Source of the DNA: Beroe forskalii
Lineage: Eukaryota > Ctenophora > Nuda > Beroida > Beroidae
Reading direction: 5' to 3'
DNA length: 64,000 nt
Assembly (NCBI GenBank): GCA_011033025.1
Contig: WFMF01000330.1
Location: forward strand, 62,001 to 126,000
In this document: piece after piece, positions 49,203 to 61,200 of the stretch
How the letters are laid out: each line of letters opens with the position of its first letter
Position numbering within the stretch: position 1 is the stretch's first letter
Translations under genes and position numbers: made by a program
Notes under the pieces: generated by a model
The model's database searches: none
What the model saw: the letters and a program-made list of their open reading frames with translations, nothing else
Told to the model about the DNA's origin: nothing

Positions 49203-52200
49203 ATGAGCTCCCAGGTAAGTTAATTTTTGTTGCAACTAAAGAACAAAGCTGTGCGAAGACTTCAGTTAATTAGGATGAAAGCATGGCATTTCAGCATTAA
49301 ATGTTAAAGTTCTATGAAAGTTTTTCGTCTCGTCAGCATATGATGAAAATCCATTTGCAGTCATTTTCACGGTATTAAGTTTCGCCAATGGTTGTTGGTT
49401 AGATGATAGTAGAACGGGTTTTCTGAAGAAAAAGGTAATCATTCAGTAACTTCCTCATGTAGGTACTCACTGAACAAGTTGTTACTTTAAGAATGGACCG
49501 AGACTTGAATGTACAACAGTTTTATGTGTGGCAACAATTTGATGTGTGTGCAACAATTTCATGTAAGACAACCTCATGTATATTGTATACATTATAGTAG
49601 AGTCTATAGGTTAAAGTTCAGCCAGCGAGAAAGTTTATAGTTGGTGTACAGCTAAATGTAAAATGTCTCATACCTTAGTAGCTAATAACTAAGTTATTCG
49701 ACACTGTTAATAAGCGTGATTTTAGAAAACTCACACTACTAATTTGGTGTGCATTTCATGAAGTGTATGTCAGCATTAAGTGTATATGCACAGTAAGAAA
49801 ATCGCATACCAGTATCGTTATAAAGTTATAAGTACACACAAATTCTTAGGTGAGTGACACAAATCATCAGATGTGATTCGATGGTATCAACTTACAGTTT
49901 ACACAGTAATTATCGCGGGGTGTATGATTCGAATTATACATCATCTTGGTGTCCCTCTACAGTATGACTGTGTGTACTGTGTATAGTTATGAACATGTAT
50001 TATAGTCAGTGTTATGAACTTGTACTATAACATGCTAACATGGACTCCTGTGGCAAAAATAGCGCAAGTTTTATCCATCAATCATGTATGATACATCAAG
50101 AGAGAACAAACAATTTTGCTCCATCAATTTAAATTAAATGTTTATTTTATTCATTTATTGAATGTATTCCATGTGAATATTCTTCTACCTCACAAAGTTA
50201 CAAACAATGTACCGGACCGGACAGCAGTAGTAGAATGTTATGCTAATTCTAGTTTAGTAATGTGATTGTTCGAGGGATGTATGTGATTTCATGTATGTGA
50301 TTTTACATTCATGCTCTGCACACAGTAGACTGTCTGTCGTTGACAATTCAGCATTATTAGGTATGGTGATGACGTCATTCTCCTGAGTTCGAGAACACTC
50401 AGAGCTGTACTATGTTTTGTTATTGTACAGAGTGACTAATGAGTCGCGACTTGCTTCTGGAATCATGGGGAATGCTATTGTACTTTTCTTTCCGTTTCTT
50501 TAAATGAAATTCAGTGAGAAATGTTTTAAATAGTTTGAAAAATGAAATAAAAATAGTTTGAAAAATAAGAGTTGATTGAAAACGATTTATAAGCATTCTC
50601 ATTACCATTCTCATTATACTGTAATCATAAATTGTGATTTAAAGAGAATTTGATGAAGCAGTAAACCACGGTTTCTCGTTCTACTATCAACTTATCCACA
50701 AACCACAATTCATAGCATAATTTGTCTGTGGCCTGTGCACTTGTCATGGCTTTTTTTCCTGTGTGGTACTTGTTGGTACGCAAACCTAATCAAAAATTTC
50801 GGCTTTTTTTATTGTCAGTGTTATTGGGAACTTAAAATACTTTTTGGTGTTTTAACACAAATCATAGCATTATTTTTGTGTACTTTTTTATCTAAAAAAA
50901 CTGAGATGTTATTCTGAAAGCAGGACAGAAAACGGAGAGCACCAAATGAGGACGTGGACTGTCACAAAAGAAGGTATATAGGTGTACACCAGCATGAAAA
51001 CTATGACGTCATCACCGAGCTTTGAACCTTGATGATGACGCCACTTCCATCTCTCTTAAATTTGTGCAGAATCTTTAATCCCTATATTTTGCTTCTCTCA
51101 GCTTTAATAAATGTAAATGTTATAATCTGGTGCAATGAATCATTTTATTTCTCCTACTGAGTGTCCCAGGATTCATTCAAGGTTCACTGAATTCCTCGTC
51201 TTTCCTCGTCTCATGTATTCGTCTCACTGATGTCATCTAACTACAGTGTACGAGAGCCGCTCTGGCCTCTGATACATACCTTTTATTCCTTCCGTGTTCA
51301 TTAGTAACTAATGTTTCTTAAACCGTAGCATGAGCTCTTGTTCTTTTATAACTTCTTATTCGTTACTTACTTCTTAAACCGTAGCATGAACTTTATTATA
51401 CTTTATTAACCTTATTGACATGGCTGAGCGGACTACAGCAATTCTGTACTGTAGTTTGTAGATAAAAATACATAGTATTAGATCTTGTGATACCGAGATT
51501 CAAGGAGAGTTGAAGATGCATTTAAAGAGTTATAGAAGAGCTTATGATAAGAGATTGAGAAAAATTAATAATTTCATGCATGATTGATAAAGCGTTGTTA
51601 GTGATATAACTCAATGTACATTTGAATATAAATATAATTTGTATTCGAAAGAGCTCGTGTGTGAAGAGCTAGAGACTGAGAGATACATGATAGCTGAGAG
51701 CTGAGGATACGCACATAGAAGAGCTTATATAGGATTACTCGGGCACATACAGCCTCATTACCTCATCACTAACTGCTATCTGTTAATTGTAGGAGTGTGC
51801 CACACTCTAAACAATGTACCACCCCATGCCGGCTTTAGCATATACCACACAGTTATATAATACAGTGCAGTTAGAGAGAACGGAGGAGTGCATGATCATT
51901 GAGCTTACTTCAACAGAATACAAAGTTAAAATACTATACTATGTCTGGAATGTTTCCAAGGTTGTGTGAAATGAGTCGTTCGTCAGTAATCTGACTTAGA
52001 GCGTGCTGCTGGAATCACACTCACATTTCTTGTTGAGTATTCTCAAGCATTGCTTTCATGCAGTTTCTTCATATCATACAGTTTCTTCATATCAATTGTA
52101 TCACAAAAACACACACTTTCTTCATATCAAACAGTTTCTTCAATTCTTCATATCATTCAATTTCTTTTTGAATCACACAGTTTATTTTAGAATCACACTG

Positions 52201-55200
52201 TATTTTTTCGCACTATTTCCTCACCCCTCCCCATCAGGCCGGCAATGAGTTGGAGTACCAGAGCGGCTTTGGTAACGAGTTCTCGACGGAGTGTCTCCCC
52301 GGAGCGCTGCCTGTCGGACAGAACAACCCTCAGAAGTGCCCGTACGGGCTCTACGCAGAGCAGCTGTCGGGGACCGCCTTCACTGCTCCCAGAGAGAGCA
52401 ACCAACGCACGTTAGTGAATCCGGGGATCTGGAGGATTGTGGGTGGTGATAAGGGGATCAGAGAGTTAAGAATGGGGATTATGATTCATGGGATGGGATG
52501 GTTGGCCGTGGGTGTGAGGGATGATGGGGAACTATCGACTGGGCACTGGGAGATTTTGGAAGCAGGGGGAGGTCAACTAGATGAAAGATGATCGGGCGGG
52601 GATGTGGATTCAGGGGATCAGGGGTGAGGATGGGAATTGTGCTTTGGGCACTTTGGATGGGGCATAAGGATTCAGGGCATAAGGACTGGAAATGGAGGAT
52701 CATTGTATTAATGGATGAGGACTGGAGATGGGGATCAGGGATAAGAATGGTGAATCAGGGTATTCTGGTTGAGAATGGGAGATTGTGGGATGGGGAATTT
52801 TAGAGTGGGATAGGGTCCTGAAGTGATTTCAAGGTAAGAAAAGGGTGAGGTAAAATCTTATTTATCACTGTTTTCGAATATATCTTATGACTCTACATTT
52901 ACTTCTCTATTTTTGTTACTTTATTAACTAATATTCCATCTAAAGTAATGTATAGTTTACCTATCCAAGCAGCAGTCTATCTTTGTTGACAGATTTTTTG
53001 TATTAAAGTATTATGTGTACACTTTCCAAGAATATAATATTCAGTGTAAGAATTAAATTGATAGAACACAGGCTTCCGCCCTTGTATGATTGTATAAAAG
53101 TAAGTACTAATATTGGCAGTGATTAGTTCATTCGTTTCGAAGGGTAGTAAAGTAGTAAATACATTATCTCAAAAAACGTGTTTTGGTGATTTTATTTTGC
53201 CCCGACAATGATATACAATAACAATGGGAAATCGTTGGTTTGAAACTCTCTTATACCATGATAGCGACGTCATTCACATTTTTAATAATATGCTTTATTC
53301 AATCAGTACTTTCAATCAGTTTATATTTGAGAGCTGAAGACTTACACATGTACTCATGTTGAAGGGGGTCGGGGGGGGGGGTCCGACCGACTGGTAGCTA
53401 TCAGAAACAAGTAAACAACAAAAAACAGAAATCAACCTCGGACCCCCCTGCAAATCTCAGGGATACACGTCTTGATTTAATATGTGTAATGAGACTTGCT
53501 ACAGTACATTCTGACCACCGTCAAGCGATTCAAGAAGAGAGAATGCCTTGGTGTGTTGTAGAATCAACCAAGAAATCACTTCTTATGTAATTAAAATTGC
53601 GGGGCTTTGTATAATGGTGGTGCTTTTTAGCACAAAGAACAAAGATGCTTCGGTTTTGAAATTTGAGAGTAAGTAGGGGGGCTTATTAAGGCCTGATTAG
53701 TTTTAAAATGTATCATCTATTCGCCGTGGATAACCACAAAATCGTGCGTTTTTTGGCTGATCTAGAAGCGTCTGGCTCATGGGTAAATCATGTAAATCGT
53801 GTCAATTAACAATTCGGCCATGGGTATCATCGTTAATTGCAGTAATTACACTGATAAATGCATGCCCTTCATGATAAACCAAATCACAGTGTATAGTGAT
53901 TCAGGGTCAAATACGCCGCAATTCATTAACTCTTTGATACCCAGGGGGACGCAGCCAAGGCAGTGTACACCTGTATGCCTGTATATACATCATGATCTGT
54001 ACACTAATACAATCTCCGGAGAATACCTACACAGTTCTTACACGTCAGATACTAATCAAATTTACCGGTCACTCATTTATGCACGGATAAATACCGCAGT
54101 TGCAGCCAATTAATTTGCAGAAATTGATGAATTTCATGGAGACCTACAACCCACTTTCCGAGTACGTACGTCCTACAGCGCCAAGTTGTACTTTAATCCA
54201 TACAGTGTAATGTATATGGGTTCTGTGTATAGTTTTCTGTGCGCACTGCGCAGTGTAATGTGTGAATTGAACTGTGTATATTTGGACTGTTTAATGACCA
54301 GTAAAAAAATGTTATTCACCTATGCAATTTTCTCATTCAATAAAGCAATAAGGTCGTTGATACACCTACTCAAATTCGGATCAATCCGATACTCGAACCC
54401 TGCTGAAATGAACAGTTTCGGGGCGGCAAGCGGGACCATTCCTAGACCGTCCCCAAATTCATCACTTTAGTAGTTTCTCTTCAGCGACCGTGCAATATGC
54501 CCTGCCAAGTCCAGGGTACTGTATACGATTTGCTTGAGTGGGATAAAAATGTATGCTTAATCTGGTTTTAGCAGCTTTATTGACGCTTTATTTGACCAGT
54601 TCTCTGAACGATTTGTTCAAAGAGCGATTCGGTCAGAGAACTATTTGTTCAGAAAACGAGTTGCTGAGAGACCGCTCTGTTCAGAGAACGATTTGTTCCA
54701 AGAATGATTTACTTTTAAAGAACTAGCTCTGCATAAGGAGAACAGTTCAAAAGTTCATTGAAAAAGCTGTTCAAGGAACCGAGCTGAAAGAAAAGGAACT
54801 TACCACAGCATCATCTTGCTACTTTGTACACAAAAGCACGCGTCATTTTCAACAATTGTCGATGCATGCACCCCAGATATTTTTGATGAATGGTGACGCG
54901 CTCCGTTACATTAATAACTTAACAATCGGGAGTCAGGGCGCGTCAATAGTGCGTCAATAGTGCGACAATTGCGTCACTCTCCCAATAAAAGTCCTCGTGA
55001 CGCCGATCTTTCAGCATTTTTGTCAGTATTGAAATTTTGAAATAGTGAAATCTCCCCTCCTCTGCTCGTCTAAAAGCGTATTATTGTGCTCAACTATACT
55101 CACTATTATGTAGAATTTATGTCTCTGAATTTGTAATAGATTCAAATAGATAACTCAAGTTTACCCATCTTATAGCTGTGTGAAAGGTGTCTATCCGGAA

Positions 55201-58200
55201 TTATGTTGGAACTTTTCCTCATGATATCCATCGGCTTCGTGCGATGCAATGCACTGGAAAACTACACCATTAGCTACAGCATGAAATCCGACATACGCGG
55301 GCGGTCTATACCAGTCGGTTGGGAACCTGCCTCGAACTCAGTTAAACCATCCTGCTATGAAATCCTGCAAATTAGGAAGCAACCAAGAGGCATCCAAAAA
55401 GCCTCAATATTTCAAATGATTCTCTTGTGTGTAGATTTAACTATGACAAGATCAAAAGAGTAAAGAACGTGTTCCCAAAAACAGACGTTAATCCAACTGT
55501 TACTCGCGGGAGCTTTCAGTACCCCACGATATTCCTGGTACTGTGATCTAGGTGACGAGGATATGATTTGTGATGGCAACTCTGTGTGTCTCACTGACGA
55601 ATGTGGGTGTGGTGGCCGCACCAATTCCTCTGACGTGTTTTACTGTGTGGATGGTTCAGGATGTGTTACTTTTAACAGGCTCTGTGATGGGGTACAGGAT
55701 TGCATGGACGGTTCTGATGAGTGCTACTGTCCGGACACGTTCGTCTACACAAACCAATCCCTGGGACAAAACTCCACCAAAATATGTCTGATAAAGTCAG
55801 ACTACTGTCAGCGTCAGCTGTATCACAACCATTCTGCAGGAGGGGAATTCAACGAACTTTATAACTGCAGTCTCTCCGATACAGACTTCTCAGACGGCTC
55901 ATCAAACATTCTGTACGAGTGTTTGAAGGACCAGGTTCTAAGTCAAACTCACAGATCGCTTACCACTGATTTCTTAATTGGTTCCTGTAAGAATAATTGT
56001 TCGGATCGGGGTGATTTTGAAGTTTGGACAAAGTTCTGTGACTATGTGACCCCAGGTTCGATGGTAGATCTGCAGTTTAAATGCGATCCAGTCGACACCA
56101 TGAAACTGCCTCACCTCAGTAGAGTGTGTGACGGTATAGTGGACTGTCAGTCCGGGGCAGATGAAATGGGGTGTCCTGGGAGGTTTTACTGCAACCCCAA
56201 CGAAACCACTGACTGGGTAGTTCTGGACAAGGTGTGCGATCACGTTAAGGACTGTACCAATGGGGCAGATGAGTGTGATACATGCTCCTTTGGGAGCTTG
56301 TCTTCATCGGATTTCCTTATAAAATCTAAGTTTGTTGTGTTTTTCACAGGGCTGCTTGCTGTTCTGATAATCATGATGAATGTCTTTCAGATATTCAAAT
56401 GTTGCTTGATGGAATGCACTACAAACATTAAACGAACTGAAAGGCTTTTCCTGATCAATCTTTTTGCCCACGATCTTTTAATGGGTATCTATTTATTAGC
56501 AATAGTCTCCACTGCTATTTCGATAGAATTAAAAGGCAAGTATTGTCTCTTGGAACGTGCCTGGAGGTCGAGTTGGATCTGTTCAGCCTTTGGAGTGGTC
56601 TTCTCTGCATCTGCTCATGGTTCCTTGCTAACCATTGCCCTAATCAGCATTACTCGCTTTAGAGCATGCAGAGAAATAACAATTCACTTCAGAAAGAGGT
56701 CGGTACTCTTCATCATAGCACTGACTAATCTACTCAATTGGTTTCACTCCTTCTTACCAGTGATTCCAGTAACTGCTTTTCTGAACATGTTCAGAACGGA
56801 AATATTCTTTAAGAACCTACCCCAGAATCCCTTTTTCACGAAGAATCCAGTCAATCGATTACGATTGTTCATGCTTCATGAAGGCCTTATCAGGCCTTCC
56901 TTTAACGAATCAGATGTCTACAAAGCAATCGAAGATCTCAAAAGTGTTACCTCGAATCCAGAAGTTTTCGAAATTGAGGAAATCGGTTACTATGGTAACA
57001 CAGGACTCTGTATGCACAACATTTTCAAGTCACAGGAACAGTATTCAATTTATAAAATAAGCTACTGTTCGGGAATCGTACTCGGGTTAATTGTGGTTTG
57101 TGTTACATACATTCTGATATTGCTGAAGAACAGAAAATCGGTGAGGAAGATGGATAATAATCTGGGAAAAGATCAAAATTTTGAAGCTCGAATGTCTTCG
57201 ATTAACCTGAAAGTTGCCCTTATGATAGGTTCTCAGCTGGCCTGCTGGATAACTTTCATCATAACTATCATTGTAATGGACTGTGTTGTTAGGAAGCAAC
57301 CTAGCCCTTTGTTGTTTGAGGTTTTTGCTCTCGTTATCATACCTCTCAATAGCCTTCTAAATGCGGTGTTTTACAGCAAGATATACAAGAAAATCCTCGC
57401 TCAGATGTGGATTTCCTGGAGATTTGTAGTAAGCGAAATCAGGCCGTCATGATGTGTCTAGCAATACGACATCTTATTGAATAGGCGCAATGAGGTGCTG
57501 TGACATTGCATTGGTACTTCAACCAATTATATGTAAAGGGTGAATATCTCATTCTACTTATAGACTTTCAAAAGAGAAGGCTAAAGTTTTTCGAGGAAAT
57601 CAACTGCCAGCGCTCAGATATTTTCGACAAAAGGACCAGTAGAATTCGGATAATTCAGCTCGGAAGATTTTTTGCAAATTAACTGCCACTTTTAGATCTA
57701 AAGATTGAAATAAGTTTAATCGCAACACTCAACATGCATCCAATCTCAAATTTTAAAATTTTAGGCTACAGTACAAGATTCTTAGATTCTTTGAGTCTTA
57801 GCTTTTTAATCATGATTAATGAATGCTCTTGACTAGGTTTCAAATTCCTAGGTTCCATTTCTCATAAGACAGTTTAAAATGTATAGTATTACTTGTACAA
57901 TGTACTGAGTACACAGTAGTGTCCTGTGCTTCTGTTTTGTGTTTTGTGAGCAATGTACACTACGTGTAACAATATTGCTGTATTCCTGAATTACTCAATT
58001 TTTGAGAGCTGCCCTTATTCCAATTCACTCTCGCATTACAGTTTCAATGAAGCATGAGCTTATAACCACCATTTATAACACGGATCAAATCACAGCACTT
58101 CTGTACTAGTGTACTGTGGTTTGTAGATTAGGTCGTATGAAAGTATACCAATGACCCCCTGCTGACCCCCTGCTGACCCCCCTACTGACCCCCCTGCTGT

Positions 58201-61200
58201 ACTGATGGTCATGACCCCCTGGTGACCCTGGTGAACCCCTACTGACCCCCCTACTGACCCCCTGCTGATTGACCCCCCCTGCTGACCCCCACTGACCCCC
58301 TGGTGAACCCCTGGTGACCCCTGGTGAACCCATACTGACCCCCTACTGACCACTTCCTGATCATAATTCTAACATATATCATGAATGTTTTAAAAGCATT
58401 TAAAATAGCACTCAGCCTTATAATGACGCTTTATTGGTCAATTGCCACTCGATCAAGGCACCCTAAACCTCAGAGAAGCGTTGACCTTGCTGAGGATCGA
58501 CAGGAGCACCTTCCGGAGGAAACGGGTTGTTGCTGAGGCTATGATTGTGGACCCCACGTCTTTCCTGGAGATCAGAGAGCGGCTGACATGACTGACATGA
58601 CTGACATGACTGACATGACTGACATGACTGACATGACTGACATGACTGACATGACTGACATGACTGACATGACTGACATGACTGACATGACTGACATGAC
58701 TGACATGACATGACTTGATCAAAGTAACTTGACTTGAGTGGCTTGACTAATTTGGCTTGACTAACTTGACCAACTTGACCAACTTGACCGACCTGACTGA
58801 CAGAACTGACTTGAATGACTTGAATAACTTGACTGACGTGACTGTCCTGACTTATTTGACTGACTTGAATAACAGAATAACATAACGAACATGAAAAATA
58901 TAACTGACTCGTTTATGTTTTGAGCGTGCGTTTAGGGTGCCTTGATCGAGTGGCAATTGACCAATAAAGCGTCATTATAAGGCTGAGTGCTATTTTAAAT
59001 GCTTTTAAAACATTCATGATATATGTTAGAATTATGATCAGGAAGTGGTCAATCTAGTCAGTAGGGGTTCACCAGGGGTCACCAGGGGGTCACCAGGGGT
59101 TCACCAGGGGTCAGTAGGGGTTCACCAGGGGTCAGTAGGGGGTCGCAGGGGGTCAAAAGGGGGTCAGCAGGGGGTCAGTAGGGGTTCACCAGTGGGTCAC
59201 CAGGGGGTCAGTAGGGGTTCACCAGGGGGTCAGTAGGGGGTCAGCAGGGGGTCAGCTGGGGGTCAGTAGGGGGTCAGCAGGGGGTCAGCAGGGGGTCATT
59301 GGTATACTTTCATACGACCGTAGATTAAAATACCTTATATCGGCTTTTGTTTATTCATTCTATCTAACCGGCCCCTAAACCAAAATGGCCTTATCTTTGA
59401 ACCGTTTAATGACTTGAACCCACCCGACACCATTATAATGACCCGAACCCACCCAAAGTGTAAATTTTGGGTAGGTTTGCTTCGAAAACAGGCCGGACCC
59501 AAGTCAGGTTGTTTTGCTGGGTCGGGTGCCTCCTGACTTCCTGAGTATGATCAGCGTATTCTGAAATGTCCCTTGTAGTAGGTGTATTGATGTATCATGT
59601 AAAGAATAGGAACTTGTACGGAACCTCTCAGCTTCTATAACTCTCTTAACGGTGGGGTATTAACGCTAGATATTTTAATTTATCCATTATATTAGTGTAC
59701 ACTGTACACATACTGCCAATACCAGCTGACTATGACCTGTAGTACTGTAGTAGTATAAGCCTACCCACACACACTATTGCTCTATTGTACGCGTATAATG
59801 ATTATCTACCACAAACCCATAAACACGGTATAAACCTATCACAACACACACTATTATATGCTCTATCCCGTAGACACTAATATCACATTTCACGTGGTTA
59901 TACCGTATCAGACCATCAGTAAAACACCGACCATACGAGCCTCTCTCCTCAGAGTTCCATCACAACGATTTCAGCAGCACACCTGTCACGCCACAGCAGG
60001 TATTTTACTAGTCAGCAGCACACCACAGCATGTATTTTATTAATCAGCAGCACGCCACAGCATGTATTTTATTAATCAGCAGCACGCCACAGCAGGTATT
60101 TTATTAGTCAGCAGCACGCCACAGCAGGTATTTTACTAGTCAGCAGCACGCCACAGCAGGTATTTTATTAGTCAGCAGCACGCCACAGCAGGTATTTTAT
60201 TAGTCAGCAGCACGCCACAGCAGGTATTTTATTAGTCAGCAGCACGCCACAGCAGGTATTTTATTAGTCAGCAGTACGCCACAGCAGGTATTTTATTAGT
60301 CAGCAGCACGCCACAGCAGGTATTTTATTAGTCAGCAGCACGCCACTGCAGGTATTTTATTAATCAGCAGCACGCCACAGCAGGTATTTTATTAGTCAGC
60401 AGCACGCCACAGCAGGTATTTTACTAGTCAGCAGCACGCCACAGCAGGTATTTTATTAGTCAGTAGAACGCCACAGCAGGTATTTTATTAGTCAGCAGCA
60501 CGCCACAGCAGGTATTTTATTAGTCAGCAGCAAGCCACAGCAGGTATTTTCTTAGTCAACACCACGCCACAGCAGGTATTTTCTTAGTCAGCAGCACGCT
60601 ACTGCAGGTATTTTATAAGTCAGCAGCACGCTACAGCAGGTATTTATTAGTCAGCAGCACGCTACTGCAGGTATTTTATTAGTCAGCAGCACGCCACAGC
60701 AGGTATTTTATTAGTCAGCAGCACGCCACAGCAGGTATTTTATTAGTCAGCAGCACACCACAGCAGGTATTTTATCAGTCAGCTGCACGCCACAGCAGGT
60801 ATTTTATCAGTCAGCAGCACGCCACCGCAGGTATTTTATTAGTGATCTGCACGCCCGTCAACTTGAATAAAAAAGCTATTGCCTATTGCAATAATAATCT
60901 CGCGCGGTGATGAGTTTCACTGTTTCAGTTACGGTGGAAACCCTTTGACCTCCCGAAGGAATCAGATGATGTGGATTTCGTCACGGTGAGTACCTATAAA
61001 TCTATCTATGATATCTTAGAATAACGTTATAGGAGTACAGGATTACTCCATTACTTTATTGAAATTGAGTCTAATGGAATAGTTTACCTCATTATCGGAA
61101 TAGCTATCCGTCCAGCGTGACTTCTTTTGAAACCAATCAGATTTACTTTCATGCTATTGCATGTTTATTTTCATGCTACAAAGTCAAATCACTGAACTTT

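Noticed and set aside
58453-58722. 89-codon - strand frame in the foldback loop
   Set aside because: Half is the ACTGACATG microsatellite (HVSHVSHVS); the remainder has no recognisable domain.
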